A DNA stretch of 37,767 bases from Rhodoferax sp. (GTDB taxonomy: Bacteria; Pseudomonadota; Gammaproteobacteria; Burkholderiales; Burkholderiaceae_C), in the NCBI GenBank assembly GCA_013791765.1, contig VMTC01000080.1:1-37767 (forward strand), given 5' to 3'. This document shows, piece by piece, positions 1-8,122 of this stretch. The position numbers were made by a program, and so were the translations under genes. Position 1 is the first letter of the stretch. Each line of letters starts with the position of its first letter. The notes below the pieces were generated by a model. That model was not told the DNA's origin. It did no database searches and saw only the letters and a program-made list of their open reading frames with translations.

Positions 1-564
1 CAAGCCCAGTGCCTGCTGCAGCAGCGGCCAATCGAAGCCGCTGCCCGGGTCGGTTTTTCGACCTGGTGCGATGTGTTCGTGGCCTGCAACTCGCGTGATG
101 GGGTAGTGTTGCAGGAGGGCCGCACACAGGCTCGTCAGCGTTTCATACTGACGCTCATCGAAGGGGCCGTCGTCAACCCCCTCAAGCTCGATGCCAATGG
201 AATTGTCATTGCAGTTGCTGCGGCCCCGGTAACTGGACGCGCCGGCATGCCAGGCGCGCTGGTCGCAACTGACAAATTGCTGCAATTCCCCCTGGCGGCG
301 AATGTAGAAGTGGGAGGATACTTCCATGCCCTCAATGCTTTTGAAGTAAGGGTGCGCGTTCCAGTCGAGCTGGTTGGTGAACAGGCGCTGCACCTCGTCG
401 CCACCATATTGGCCGGGCGGCAGGCTGATGCAATGCAGCACGATCAGGTCAATCTCGGCTTGGGCGGGCCGGGGGCCGAAATTGGGCGACGCCACTGGTG
501 CGGCAAACTGGTACCAACCTGCGCGCCACAGCCGCGTGTCGTTACCTTCTTTACAGGGACTCAT
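1..564 (-). CDS. ampD: 1,6-anhydro-N-acetylmuramyl-L-alanine amidase AmpD (3' end off the window)
   Basis: Zinc amidase of the N-acetylmuramoyl-L-alanine amidase type 2 fold, which cleaves the peptide from anhydromuropeptides during cytoplasmic cell-wall recycling. The 188 codons visible on the minus strand begin MSPCKEGNDTRLWRAGW and include the family signatures IVLHCISLP (first zinc histidine), HFYIRRQGE, NDNSIGIELEG and, near the edge, AGHEHIAPGRKTDPG, which holds the second zinc histidine and the aspartate ligand. The family is about 180-190 residues long, so only a few codons are missing past position 1. The ATG (562-564) overlaps the pilR stop codon (551-553) by 14 bases, implying translational coupling to pilR. 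In a different reading frame the region shows only shadow ORFs. The call is strong; only the C-terminus is unseen. Confidence 0.93.
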   Translation of the reverse strand, partial: MSPCKEGNDTRLWRAGWYQFAAPVASPNFGPRPAQAEIDLIVLHCISLPPGQYGGDEVQRLFTNQLDWNAHPYFKSIEGMEVSSHFYIRRQGELQQFVSCDQRAWHAGASSYRGRSNCNDNSIGIELEGVDDGPFDERQYETLTSLCAALLQHYPITRVAGHEHIAPGRKTDPGSGFDWPLLQQALGL

Positions 565-2005
565 CGGACAGTTCACCGCCTTGCGGCAAATCAATATGCA
601 ACCTGGCGATGCGATACCGTATTTGACGCAGACTCAAGCCGAGTCGGGCCGCAGCGGCGGTGCGATTGAACCCGGTTTCACGCAGGGCTTGGATCAGTAT
701 GTCGCGCTCCTGGTTGTCAAGATGACCTTGCAGGTCGCTTGGGAGGGAAGCCTGTTCGTCGTCGTCCTGTATTGCCGGCGGGCTGTCTGGGGAAGACGAT
801 TCCTGCGTTGACGCTTGGCGCACGGCGAGCTCCAGCGGAAGTTCGTCGCCATCACGCAGGGCCACAGCGCGCTGCAGCAGATTCTCCAACTCGCGCACAT
901 TACCGAATAGCGGGTTTTGGCAGAGTTGCGCCAAGCCTGCGGCTGAGAGTGTTGGCACCGCAATGCCCGCCTCAGACGCAATCCGGCGCAAGAGCGCCTG
1001 GCACAACGCTGGCAAGTCCTCCCGGCGCTCGCGCAAGGGTGTAATTTCAATTTCGATCACATCGAGGCGGTAATACAAATCCTGCCGAAAGCGCCCCGCC
1101 AACACTTCCAGGCGCAGGTCTTTGTGCGTGGCGCTGATGATTCGCACGTCGACCGGTTCTTCCTGGGGTGAGCCGATCGGGCGCACGCAGCGCTCCTGAA
1201 TGGCGCGCAGCAGCTTGGACTGCATCGGCAGGGGCAGGTCGCCAATTTCGTCCAGAAACAAAGTGCCACCGCTTGCGGCCTGGAAGAAGCCTTCGCGGTC
1301 TTGGGTCGAGCCGGTATAAGCGCCTTTTTTGGAACCAAAAAACTCGGCCTCAAGCAGGCTCTCGGGGATCGCGCTGCAATTGACCGCGACCCAGGCACTG
1401 CCGGTGCGGTGACTGTGGGCATGGATGGCGCGCGCCACCAGTTCCTTGCCGGTGCCCGACTCACCATGCACCAAAACCGGTGCCATGCTGCGTGCCACCT
1501 TGAGGATGCGCTCCTTGACTCGCTGCATGCTCTCTGATTCACCGACCAGCCGCTGCATCACGGCCTCGCTGTTTTGGATGTGTGTTGAGCCGGGTCGATT
1601 GACCAAGCTTGCCGGTGCCGCCGGAGCTTGCACTGCAGAGGCGATAACAGCGCGAAACTGTTTGAGATCGACCGGTTTGGTCAAATAGTCAAAAGCGCCC
1701 GCCTTGAGCGCCTCGACGGCATTTTCTGCCGAGCCATAGGCCGTGATGACGACGCAGCGCTCCGGTCGCTGCTGTGCCCGCAGTTGCTCGATCAGCGCCA
1801 TTCCAAGCCCGTCGGGCAGGCGCATATCGGTGATCACGACGTCAAAGTGCTGCTCGCCTATCTGTTGCAGGGCTTGAGCCAGGTTAGCGGCTGCCTCCAC
1901 CCGGTAACCTTCGCGCAACAGGGTCAGCTCATACAGCGTGCGCAAATCGGGTTCGTCATCGACGACCAGAATCCGGGCGCTGCTCAGTGGGGTGTTCGAT
2001 GCCAT
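551..2005 (-). CDS. pilR: Sigma-54-dependent response regulator PilR
   Basis: NtrC-family activator of 484 residues. The receiver domain (about 10-125) has acidic residues near VVDDEP, phosphoacceptor D60 (ITDMRLPDG) and K110. The AAA+ sigma-54 interaction domain (about 150-385) has Walker A GESGTGKE (181-188), the sigma-54 contact loop as GAYTG (228-232, Tyr replacing the more usual Phe) and Walker B TLFLDE (248-253). A Fis-type HTH lies at the C-terminus (TGFNRTAAAARLGLSLRQI). In pseudomonads PilR with PilS activates transcription of the major pilin from a sigma-54 promoter. Here it follows pilS by 6 bases and overlaps ampD. No convincing sigma-54 site was found upstream of the pilin genes in this window, so its targets may lie elsewhere. 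Confidence 0.92.
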   Translation of the reverse strand: MASNTPLSSARILVVDDEPDLRTLYELTLLREGYRVEAAANLAQALQQIGEQHFDVVITDMRLPDGLGMALIEQLRAQQRPERCVVITAYGSAENAVEALKAGAFDYLTKPVDLKQFRAVIASAVQAPAAPASLVNRPGSTHIQNSEAVMQRLVGESESMQRVKERILKVARSMAPVLVHGESGTGKELVARAIHAHSHRTGSAWVAVNCSAIPESLLEAEFFGSKKGAYTGSTQDREGFFQAASGGTLFLDEIGDLPLPMQSKLLRAIQERCVRPIGSPQEEPVDVRIISATHKDLRLEVLAGRFRQDLYYRLDVIEIEITPLRERREDLPALCQALLRRIASEAGIAVPTLSAAGLAQLCQNPLFGNVRELENLLQRAVALRDGDELPLELAVRQASTQESSSPDSPPAIQDDDEQASLPSDLQGHLDNQERDILIQALRETGFNRTAAAARLGLSLRQIRYRIARLHIDLPQGGELSDESL

Positions 2006-2011
2006 GGCGTG

Positions 2012-3736
2012 TCAGGTGTGTTGGCCCGCCGACTGGCTGCAATCCATGGCTGTGTGGGTTCGCAAGGTCACCAAAAACTCGTTGCCATCCACCTGCTTGC
2101 CGGCCATGTTGCGCCGGACCCGGCTGTAGCCGATGGCGGCGCCGTGCCCCTCGCATAACTCCCGGCAAATATAAAGGCCCAGACCGCTGGAGCGGCTCTC
2201 CGAAGAAAAAAAAGGCTCAAACAAATGTCGCTCCACAGATTGATCCATCGGCTGACCATCGCTCCAGACGCTCAAGGCGCAGTGCTCGAGGGTCATTGGC
2301 TTGATCAGCACCTGAATCGCGTTCAGCTGATGACTGGCGTAGCGCCGGGCATTGTCCAGCAAGTTCACCAGAATCCGGCGCAGGTGTTCCGGCTCGAATG
2401 TTACTTCGATCAAGCCGGGGGGCAGTTGGACGCTCAGCTGGTGCTCGCTGGCGGTCTGGCTTTGCCAGTCACGGCAAATTCTCTCAACCGATTCATTCAA
2501 GTCCAGCGCCGCCGCTGCCTGGCCGCTTTCCAGTCGCTGCACTCGCGAGACATCGAGGATGTCTTCGACAATTTTGTCCAGCCGCTTGGCGTTTTGCTGC
2601 ACCATTCGGGTCAGCTGCTTGTGTCTGGGGTCGACCAGGTCTTCATCGAGCAGCGCATTGGCCTGCGCGATGGCCGCCAGCGGATTGCGTATTTCATGGG
2701 CAACCGCGGTCGACAGACGGCCCATACTGGCCAGCTTTTCTGTGCGCATCCGCGCTTGCATCTCGCGCTGATCCTGGAGAAACATCACACACAGCCGCTC
2801 GTCGTCTCCCGCTTGAGCGGCGGTCAATTGGGTGCGTACCTGGATGCGTCTGGGGCCTTGCCCGGTGGGGTGAATGGTGACGTCGGCAGGCCCGAGCGAA
2901 TTCCCGGCAAAGCTGTTTTTCATTAAATCCACCAGGCCTTGCCATTCGATCATCGCGTTGAGATTGAAAGCGTTGGCCCCTGGTGTGCCCGCGAACCCCA
3001 GCATCGACCACGCGGCAGGGTTGGCGGCGCGCACGATGCCGCGCTGGTCTACCACCAGGATACCTTCGGTCAAGGACTCAATCACCAGTTCGTTGACGCG
3101 GCGTTGTACCTGTGCGGCCAACTGGCTGCGTTGCGCCCGCAATTCGACGTTGACTAGGCGGCTTGCAATCTGGCTGGCCAGAAATGAAATCACAAAACAG
3201 CCGGCGCCGGTCAGCGCGGCCTGCAAAAAATGAGCGGTTATGTCTCCGGGGCCCTGGATTGACATCCAGGTTGCATAAGCAAACAACAACAAGGTCACGC
3301 CTGCGGCCGTTCCCATCGCCACCAGCAGAGAGCCCAAAATGGAAGCCATCAGAATCGGCAGGGCGAACAAGGGTGCGTAGTTGATGCTGCTGCCTTGCAC
3401 CAACTGCAAAGCGCTGAAGGCGAGCATGTCAACGCCAATTGTGCTGAGCCACTGGAGGTCAAAGGTGCGGCCCAGCTGGCGCGGGTGCGCCAGCAGGCGA
3501 ACCCCCATTGCAGCGACAAAATAGCCGCTGCAAATCAGCAGCAAGGTGCTGTCCTGGGCGGTCCCCAGCAAAAGGATAGTGCCCTGCAGTGACAATAACA
3601 CTGCACCGAGCGTGGCGCGTGCGGTCATGAAGCCGCGCCAGAGCCGCTCAAACTCTTCGGGCTTGTCTACCTGTTCCAGGCTCGGCTCAAGCAGTGATGG
3701 ACCAAACCAGGAGGGCGCGTCTGGCGGCGGCTTCAC
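2012..3736 (-). CDS. pilS: Membrane sensor histidine kinase PilS
   Basis: 574 residues. Hydrophobic segments between residues 37 and 195 predict about six membrane helices, followed by a PAS-like segment (about 218-325: LTEGILVVDQRGIVRAANPA). The transmitter has the H-box AVAHEIRNPLA with phosphoacceptor H347, the N-box RRILVNLLDNARRYA and the G-box SSGLGLYICREL. This matches PilS, the partner of PilR. The PAS region reads as a true sensor module rather than a linker. The gene sits just upstream of pilR, six bases away, and directly abuts the stop codon of the small cysteine protein, so ypjD, the small gene, pilS, pilR and ampD look like one transcription unit. The assignment to PilS rather than another NtrB-like kinase rests on topology and neighbours. 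Confidence 0.9.
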   Translation of the reverse strand: MKPPPDAPSWFGPSLLEPSLEQVDKPEEFERLWRGFMTARATLGAVLLSLQGTILLLGTAQDSTLLLICSGYFVAAMGVRLLAHPRQLGRTFDLQWLSTIGVDMLAFSALQLVQGSSINYAPLFALPILMASILGSLLVAMGTAAGVTLLLFAYATWMSIQGPGDITAHFLQAALTGAGCFVISFLASQIASRLVNVELRAQRSQLAAQVQRRVNELVIESLTEGILVVDQRGIVRAANPAAWSMLGFAGTPGANAFNLNAMIEWQGLVDLMKNSFAGNSLGPADVTIHPTGQGPRRIQVRTQLTAAQAGDDERLCVMFLQDQREMQARMRTEKLASMGRLSTAVAHEIRNPLAAIAQANALLDEDLVDPRHKQLTRMVQQNAKRLDKIVEDILDVSRVQRLESGQAAAALDLNESVERICRDWQSQTASEHQLSVQLPPGLIEVTFEPEHLRRILVNLLDNARRYASHQLNAIQVLIKPMTLEHCALSVWSDGQPMDQSVERHLFEPFFSSESRSSGLGLYICRELCEGHGAAIGYSRVRRNMAGKQVDGNEFLVTLRTHTAMDCSQSAGQHT

Positions 3737-3967
3737 TCAAGGCTCCGCGCGATGCAGATGGTCCGCGCTACAGTACCAACCCTTTTTGCCTTGAACACCA
3801 TCAGCCGACGGAAAATGAACGCAGCACAGCGTACAGCGCAGCATGTCCAGTGGCGGTGGCTCCACCTTTTTATTCTCACGATGCAGCCGGGGGTCTGATT
3901 CCCGACGCGAGCGCCAGAGCCAAACGCCAACCAACGCCACCGCCAGGATAAGCAAAAGCCTGATCAT
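3737..3967 (-). CDS. Small membrane-anchored cysteine protein, PP0621-like
   Basis: 76 residues: one N-terminal membrane segment (about 2-18, LLLILAVALVGVWLW), a basic linker, then MLRCTLCCVHFPSADGV with a CxxC-like pair and a later WYCSADHLHR. The cysteines and histidines look like a small metal-binding knuckle. The layout resembles the short PP0621-type proteins often found between pilS and cytochrome assembly genes in proteobacteria; the function of that family is unknown to me. The ATG overlaps the upstream ypjD/ccsA stop codon (ATGA at 3964-3967) and its own stop abuts the pilS start, so it is translationally coupled on both sides and is probably a real gene. Confidence 0.78.
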   Translation of the reverse strand: MIRLLLILAVALVGVWLWRSRRESDPRLHRENKKVEPPPLDMLRCTLCCVHFPSADGVQGKKGWYCSADHLHRAEP

Positions 3968-4767
3968 GTGGTGCGCCCCAGCACAACTTCAAGGACAAAA
4001 CGCGTGCCCACATAGGCCAGCAGCAGCCAGGCGGTGCCGATGTACAAGACCCGCACCGCCTGCCGACCGCGCCAGCCAAAGCGTGCCCGCCCAATCAGCA
4101 AAACGGCAAAGGTCAGCCAGGACAACACTGAAAACGCCGTCTTGTGGTTGAATTTGAGAGGGGTCGCAGAGTCATAAAACAGGTTGCCAAACACCAGGCC
4201 CAACAGCAAGGTGGCCGAGAGCAGCAAGAAGCCGGCACCCACAAAGCGGAAGGTCAGGCGCTCCATGGTCAGCAGCGGCATGCCCAGCCCGGTGTCAGTA
4301 GCCAGGCGAATGCGCTCTTCGGTGCGGGTCATGAACCAGGCGTGCACCACGGCAGCTCCGAACAGGCCATAGGACGCGATGCCAAGTATCCTATGCAGCG
4401 GCACCCAGGGCGAGGCACTGGCCGGCAACTGGCTGCCCGGAAAAAAAAGTGCCAACAGGACCACGACAGCGCCCAGCGCCGACAGGGCCCAACGCGTTTG
4501 CAACAAGGGGTAAAGACGGCTCTCAACTGCATAAACGGCCGCCACCAGCCAGGCAGTGACGGATAAAGCCGGTGCAAAACCAAAGCGCGGAGCCTCGCCA
4601 AACATGCTCCAGAGAAGCACCAGACCATGCAACAACCAGCCCAGCCGCACGGCCGCCCGTGCGGTGGTGCTGCCCAGCCGGGCCGCACCCACGGCGGACA
4701 CGCCATAGGCCACGGCGGCACCAATTGCCAAAGTAACACTCAACGGGGAAGCACTGGCTAAAATCAT
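3964..4767 (-). CDS. YpjD/CcsA-like inner membrane cytochrome c assembly-family protein
   Basis: 267 residues, almost entirely hydrophobic, with about eight membrane segments. Family features are the HRILGIASYGLFGAAVVHAW stretch with conserved histidines in the middle, FNHKTAFSVLSWLTFAVLL, and the tail GWRGRQAVRVLYIG followed by FVLEVVLG. This matches the YpjD branch of the CcsA/CcmC superfamily, whose better-known members handle heme for cytochrome c maturation. The precise role of the YpjD branch is less certain, so no gene symbol is given. It diverges from ffh, a neighbourhood also seen in enterobacteria. The start ATG (4765-4767) has no good Shine-Dalgarno sequence. Confidence 0.85.
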   Translation of the reverse strand: MILASASPLSVTLAIGAAVAYGVSAVGAARLGSTTARAAVRLGWLLHGLVLLWSMFGEAPRFGFAPALSVTAWLVAAVYAVESRLYPLLQTRWALSALGAVVVLLALFFPGSQLPASASPWVPLHRILGIASYGLFGAAVVHAWFMTRTEERIRLATDTGLGMPLLTMERLTFRFVGAGFLLLSATLLLGLVFGNLFYDSATPLKFNHKTAFSVLSWLTFAVLLIGRARFGWRGRQAVRVLYIGTAWLLLAYVGTRFVLEVVLGRTT

Positions 4768-4844
4768 GGCTACAGTTTAGCGTTTTGCATCGGGCCCTTG
4801 TTCAGCGGCCCCCAACCTAGGTTCCGTCTACCGGAATACCCCAT
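4768..4844. promoter_or_regulatory. Divergent intergenic region between ypjD-like gene and ffh
   Basis: 77 bases separate the two start codons and must hold promoters for both directions unless transcription starts inside a gene. On the minus strand a TAAACT hexamer lies about 10 bases before the YpjD-like ATG and could be a -10 box of a short-leader transcript. On the plus strand no pair of hexamers stands out. No clear Shine-Dalgarno is seen for either gene. Confidence 0.35.
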
Positions 4845-6209
4845 ATGGCCTCCGCTCTCTCCGACAAACTCTCGCGCCTCGTCAAGGAAATTCGAGGCCA
4901 GGCGCGCATCACCGAAGCCAATGTGACCGACATGCTGCGTGAAGTGCGCATGGCCCTGCTGGAGGCCGACGTTGCCTTGCCCGTGGTGCGCGACTTCATT
5001 GCCCGCGTCCGGACAAAGGCGCTGGGCCAGGACGTGCTGGGCTCGCTCTCGCCGGGTCAGGCGCTGGTCAGCATCGTCAATCGGGAGCTGTCGGCCACCA
5101 TGGGCGAGGGAGTCAGCGACATCAATCTGGCAGCACAACCGCCGGCGGTCATCCTGATGGCAGGCCTGCAGGGCGCCGGCAAGACCACCACCACCGCCAA
5201 GCTGGCCAAGCACCTGATCGAGAAGCGCAAGAAGAAGGTGCTGACGGTCTCGGGCGACGTCTACCGCCCCGCGGCGATTGAACAGTTGAAAGTGGTGACG
5301 GCCCAGGCCGGCGCGGAGTGGTTCCCGAGCTCGCCAGATCAGAAGCCAGTGGACATTGCCCTGGCCGCGCTCGACTATGCGCGCAAGCATTTCTTTGACG
5401 TGTTGCTGGTCGATACCGCCGGTCGCCTGGCCATTGACGAAGCTTTGATGCAGGAAATCAAGGCGCTGCACGCCGCCCTGAACCCGGTAGAAACCTTGTT
5501 TGTGGTCGATGCCATGCAGGGTCAGGACGCGGTCAACACCGCCCGCGCCTTCAAGGAGGCGCTACCTCTGACCGGCATCATCCTCACCAAGCTTGACGGT
5601 GACTCACGTGGCGGCGCGGCGCTGTCGGTGCGCCAGGTTACCGGTGCCCCCATCAAATTTGCAGGCACCAGCGAAAAGCTCGACGGCCTGGAGGTGTTTG
5701 ACGCCGAGCGCCATGCCGGGCGCATTTTGGGCATGGGCGACATCCTGGCGCTGGTCGAGCAGGTCACCTCCGGCGTTGATATGGCAGCAGCGCAAAAGCT
5801 CGCGGCCAAGGTCAAAAGCGGCGGTGGCTTTGATTTAAATGACTTTCTGGCCCAGATTCAACAAATGAAGCAGATGGGCGGGCTGTCCAGCCTGATGGAC
5901 AAACTGCCCGCGGCCATGTCTGCCAAAGCCGGTCAAATGGACATGGGCAAGGTGGAAAAGGATATTCAGAGAAAACAAGGCATCATCCACAGCATGACGC
6001 CGCTGGAGCGGCGCAAGCCCGAGCTCATCAAGGCCACGCGCAAGCGCCGCATTGCCGCCGGTGCAGGCGTGCATGTGCAAGAGGTAAACCGCATGCTCAA
6101 GGAGTTTGAGCAAATGCAGGACATGATGAAGAAAATGAAGGGCGGGGGCATGATGAAAATGATGAAGCGCATGGGCGGCATGAAAGGCATGCCGAAGATG
6201 CCATTCTGA
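4845..6209 (+). CDS. ffh: Signal recognition particle protein Ffh
   Basis: 454 residues, the usual length for bacterial Ffh. It binds 4.5S RNA and signal sequences emerging from the ribosome and targets them to FtsY at the membrane. The N domain (about 1-90) is followed by the SRP GTPase G domain with P-loop GLQGAGKTTTTAKLA, GDVYRPAAIEQL, DTAGR, and TKLDGDSRGGAALS. The C-terminal M domain is methionine-rich (MKQMGGLSSLMDKLP..., ending in a run of Met/Gly/Lys). The ATG at 4845 (CATATGGCC) gives the expected N-terminus MASALSDKLS. It is the last housekeeping gene before the pilus locus; a REP-like palindrome follows the stop codon. Confidence 0.97.
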   Translation: MASALSDKLSRLVKEIRGQARITEANVTDMLREVRMALLEADVALPVVRDFIARVRTKALGQDVLGSLSPGQALVSIVNRELSATMGEGVSDINLAAQPPAVILMAGLQGAGKTTTTAKLAKHLIEKRKKKVLTVSGDVYRPAAIEQLKVVTAQAGAEWFPSSPDQKPVDIALAALDYARKHFFDVLLVDTAGRLAIDEALMQEIKALHAALNPVETLFVVDAMQGQDAVNTARAFKEALPLTGIILTKLDGDSRGGAALSVRQVTGAPIKFAGTSEKLDGLEVFDAERHAGRILGMGDILALVEQVTSGVDMAAAQKLAAKVKSGGGFDLNDFLAQIQQMKQMGGLSSLMDKLPAAMSAKAGQMDMGKVEKDIQRKQGIIHSMTPLERRKPELIKATRKRRIAAGAGVHVQEVNRMLKEFEQMQDMMKKMKGGGMMKMMKRMGGMKGMPKMPF

Positions 6210-6213
6210 AACA

Positions 6214-6287
6214 TTGTGGGACAGACCGCAGTTACGCGAAGCGAACAAGCTCTGTCCCCAACACTTCAAGATTGTGGGACGGGCCAA
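6214..6287. repeat. REP-like palindrome downstream of ffh with a partial second copy
   Basis: GGGACAGA (6218-6225) pairs with TCTGTCCC (6251-6258), with further imperfect pairing of flanking TTGT and CAACA. The loop contains GTTACGCGAAGCGAAC, itself a partial palindrome. A second, unpaired half (ATTGTGGGACGGGCC, 6271-6285) follows. Palindromes built on GGGACAGACC are typical of REP elements mobilised by Y1 (RAYT) transposases; that link is from general knowledge. It may also stop or stabilise the ffh transcript, but there is no T-run. Confidence 0.6.
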
Positions 6288-6349
6288 GGCGAAAGGATCG
6301 AGGCGATGAAGTTACCTCGGTTTTCATCTGTTATTTAAGCCTTTTAGCC

Positions 6350-6390
6350 CTCTAGCCCTCGTGTATATTGCACAATTAGCTATTAAATAT
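6350..6390 (+). repeat. Dispersed intergenic repeat, copy 1
   Basis: CTCTAGCCCTCGT (6350-6362), then 14 variable bases, then TAGCTATTA (6377-6385). The two conserved blocks recur with exactly the same 14-base spacing at 14279 and 22649. This copy lies between ffh and the first pilin gene, and a candidate promoter is embedded in it. Confidence 0.8.
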
Positions 6391-6395
6391 ATAGT
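6368..6395 (+). promoter_or_regulatory. Candidate sigma-70 promoter for the mshC operon inside repeat copy 1
   Basis: TTGCAC (6368-6373, -35-like, four of six consensus bases) and TATAGT (6390-6395, -10-like, five of six) are separated by 16 bases. A start near 6402 would leave about 15 bases before the mshC ATG at 6417. Found by eye; the flanking A/T-rich repeat makes chance matches more likely. Confidence 0.4.
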
Positions 6396-6416
6396 GGTAA
6401 CAAGCCTTTGACCGTC

Positions 6417-6959
6417 ATGAAGCTACCGCCAACTCCGTCAGCAGCCAGGCCTTGGGCAGCCTGCGTTGGCGCGCGTCAGCGTGGTTTCACGCTGATTGAG
6501 CTGATCATGGTGCTGGTGCTGCTCGGGGTGCTGGCGGTGTTTGCCGCGCCGCGCCTGTTCAACTCAAGCGATGTGTACGCGCGCGGTTTTCATGATGAAA
6601 CACTGGCCTATCTGCGCTACGCGCAGAAAGCGGCGATTGCGCAGCGGCGCATGGTGTGCGCCACATTTGATACCACCGCCACCCCCAACACGCTGACATT
6701 GACGATGGAGAGTCCTCCCAACGCGCCCGCGGCGGTGGTCTGCAATGTCAACCTCACGGGGCCTAAAGGTGAAAGCCCCGCCAAGGTCGCAGCCAAGAGC
6801 GGCGTGGCTTACAGCAGCGCCACCAGCCTTATTTTTAACGGACTGGGTCAACCGGTCAGCAGCGCGCGCGCGCCATTTAGCACCAGCACGACCATCCAGA
6901 TCGCCACGGTTTCCAGCACCATCACGGTCGAAGCCGCCACGGGCTATGTGCATGACTAA
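6417..6959 (+). CDS. mshC: MshC-like minor prepilin (GspH-like)
   Basis: 180 residues from the ATG at 6417. A TTG nine bases upstream (6408) is in frame but less likely. After a leader of about 24 residues comes the prepilin peptidase site RQRG/FTLIELIMVLVLLGVLA, with the +5 glutamate typical of type IV pilins. The remainder is a soluble pilin head with two cysteines (VCATFDTT and VVCNVNLTG) likely to form a disulphide. Length, position just before mshD and GspH-like character support MshC, a minor pilin that would be inserted in the inner membrane and assembled at the pilus tip. No clear Shine-Dalgarno. The stop codon overlaps the mshD start by 8 bases. Confidence 0.83.
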   Translation: MKLPPTPSAARPWAACVGARQRGFTLIELIMVLVLLGVLAVFAAPRLFNSSDVYARGFHDETLAYLRYAQKAAIAQRRMVCATFDTTATPNTLTLTMESPPNAPAAVVCNVNLTGPKGESPAKVAAKSGVAYSSATSLIFNGLGQPVSSARAPFSTSTTIQIATVSSTITVEAATGYVHD

Positions 6960-7392
6960 GCCGCACCGCAGAGCCGACGCACGCGGCTTCACCCTGATCG
7001 AACTCATCATCTTCATCGTGGTGGTGGGCGCAGGGCTGGCGGGCATACTTGCGGTGTCAACCAACGTCGTCAAATCCAGCGCCGACCCGATGGTGCGCAA
7101 GCAGGCGATGGCGCTGGCGGATTCGATTCTGGAAGAAATCGTTCAGAAGGAATACCAGGACCCCGATGGCGTCAGCGGCGAGACCACCCGCGACACCATG
7201 GACGATGTGGAAGACTACAACGGCAAAACCAAGGCGCTGTTTACCGACTGGCCCGCCACGCTGGGTAGCTATAGCGTGGCCATTGTTGTCGCGCCCGCAA
7301 CACTTGGCGCCATTGCTGTCAAGAAGGTCACGGTGACAGTGACTGGCGGGGACAATGAGATCACCATGACTGGCTACCGCAGCAACTATTAG
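6952..7392 (+). CDS. mshD: MshD-like minor prepilin
   Basis: 146 residues. The ATG at 6952 overlaps the end of mshC and gives a ten-residue basic leader before the cleavage site DARG/FTLIELIIFIVVVGAGLAGIL. The diagnostic MshD stretch follows (VKSSADPMVRKQAMALADSILEEI), then a short head. In the same frame an open stretch extends back to 6745, but the overlap start gives the normal prepilin leader. In other MSHA loci mshO follows immediately; here the phd-vapC module and an AT-rich palindrome intervene. Confidence 0.88.
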   Translation: MTKPHRRADARGFTLIELIIFIVVVGAGLAGILAVSTNVVKSSADPMVRKQAMALADSILEEIVQKEYQDPDGVSGETTRDTMDDVEDYNGKTKALFTDWPATLGSYSVAIVVAPATLGAIAVKKVTVTVTGGDNEITMTGYRSNY

Positions 7393-7399
7393 CGTTTAG

Positions 7400-7439
7400 A
7401 TGACTATTTTAGGCATTTAATTTAGACTTAAATAGTCAT
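7400..7439. promoter_or_regulatory. Ten-base-arm palindrome upstream of the phd-vapC module (candidate operator)
   Basis: ATGACTATTT (7400-7409) is the exact reverse complement of AAATAGTCAT (7430-7439), with a 20-base AT-rich centre. It lies between the mshD stop (7392) and the antitoxin ATG (7458). Phd/YefM antitoxins usually repress their own promoter by binding such inverted repeats. There is no T-run, so a terminator is less likely. Confidence 0.55.
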
Positions 7440-7457
7440 ATCACAGGAGGTTTATCC

Positions 7458-7697
7458 ATGCGAAGTGTTTCGGTCGCAGATGCCAAGGCCCATTTTTCAG
7501 AGATTCTCTCAGTCGTTGAAAAGGGGCAAGAACTGAAAATTTCCCGACGCGGGCGCGCCATTGCGCGGCTGATACCCGAACCGGCGCACGTCGCCCGTGC
7601 GCCCTTTGATTTCGATGCGCTTGCTGCCTTTGTTGACGCCCAGGTCGCCACGCCCGACCACAGCGTTGTCAGCATGCGCTCCCAAGATAGCTATTGA
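7458..7697 (+). CDS. Phd/YefM-family antitoxin
   Basis: 79 residues. The N-terminal DNA-binding fold of Phd/YefM antitoxins is visible: MRSVSVADAKAHFSEILSVV then ELKISRRGRAIARLIPE. The C-terminal part (about 50-79) would wrap around and inhibit the toxin. An excellent Shine-Dalgarno (AGGAGG, 7445-7450) precedes the ATG, unlike the surrounding pilin genes, and a palindrome lies just upstream, so the module probably has its own autoregulated promoter. The stop codon overlaps the toxin ATG (TGATG, 7695-7699), the usual toxin-antitoxin coupling. Family assignment is firm; whether it still neutralises its partner is not known. Confidence 0.88.
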   Translation: MRSVSVADAKAHFSEILSVVEKGQELKISRRGRAIARLIPEPAHVARAPFDFDALAAFVDAQVATPDHSVVSMRSQDSY

Positions 7698-8122
7698 TGG
7701 CCGCTTATTTCGACACCTCGGTGTTGATCCCCCTTTTTTTCAGTGAAGCCGGCACGCAAGCAGCTCGCCATCAAATGGTGTTGGAGGCAGATGTATGGGT
7801 CAGCCACTGGACGCTGGCTGAATTTTCAAGTGCCGTCGCGTTCAAGTTGCGCAGTGCTCAGGTCACTGAGGCCACTGCCAGCGCGGCGCGGCGTTGGTTT
7901 CATGAACTGGTGGCATCGCGGCTGACGGTCGTCGATGTACTGCGAGAAGATTTTGTCAATGCCGCCGGTTTGTGTGAGTCCTTGCCTGCGCCGGGTTTGC
8001 GCACGCCCGATGCACTTCATCTGGCGATTGCACAGCGATTGGGCCTGGTGATGGTGAGCTTTGACCAGAGCTTGATCAATGCCTGCCGCGCCTGCGCGCT
8101 GGTCTGCCGGGGAGGCGAATGA
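7697..8122 (+). CDS. VapC-like PIN-domain toxin
   Basis: 141 residues from the ATG at 7697, which overlaps the antitoxin stop. All four conserved acidic positions of PIN ribonucleases are present: D6 (AYFDTS), E42 (LAEFSS), D105 (TPDALHLA) and D123 (SFDQS), so it looks catalytically intact. VapC toxins cleave specific RNAs, often tRNA, when freed from the antitoxin. The TGA stop at 8120-8122 overlaps the mshO ATG at 8119 (ATGA). The toxin is therefore translationally coupled to a pilin gene downstream, an unusual placement. Confidence 0.88.
   Translation: MAAYFDTSVLIPLFFSEAGTQAARHQMVLEADVWVSHWTLAEFSSAVAFKLRSAQVTEATASAARRWFHELVASRLTVVDVLREDFVNAAGLCESLPAPGLRTPDALHLAIAQRLGLVMVSFDQSLINACRACALVCRGGE

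Noticed and set aside
6272-6300. Possible sigma-54 promoter (TGGGACGGGCCAAGGC) upstream of mshC
   Set aside because: The -12 half does not match TTGC and the bases belong to the partial REP copy; not convincing despite the nearby pilR gene.
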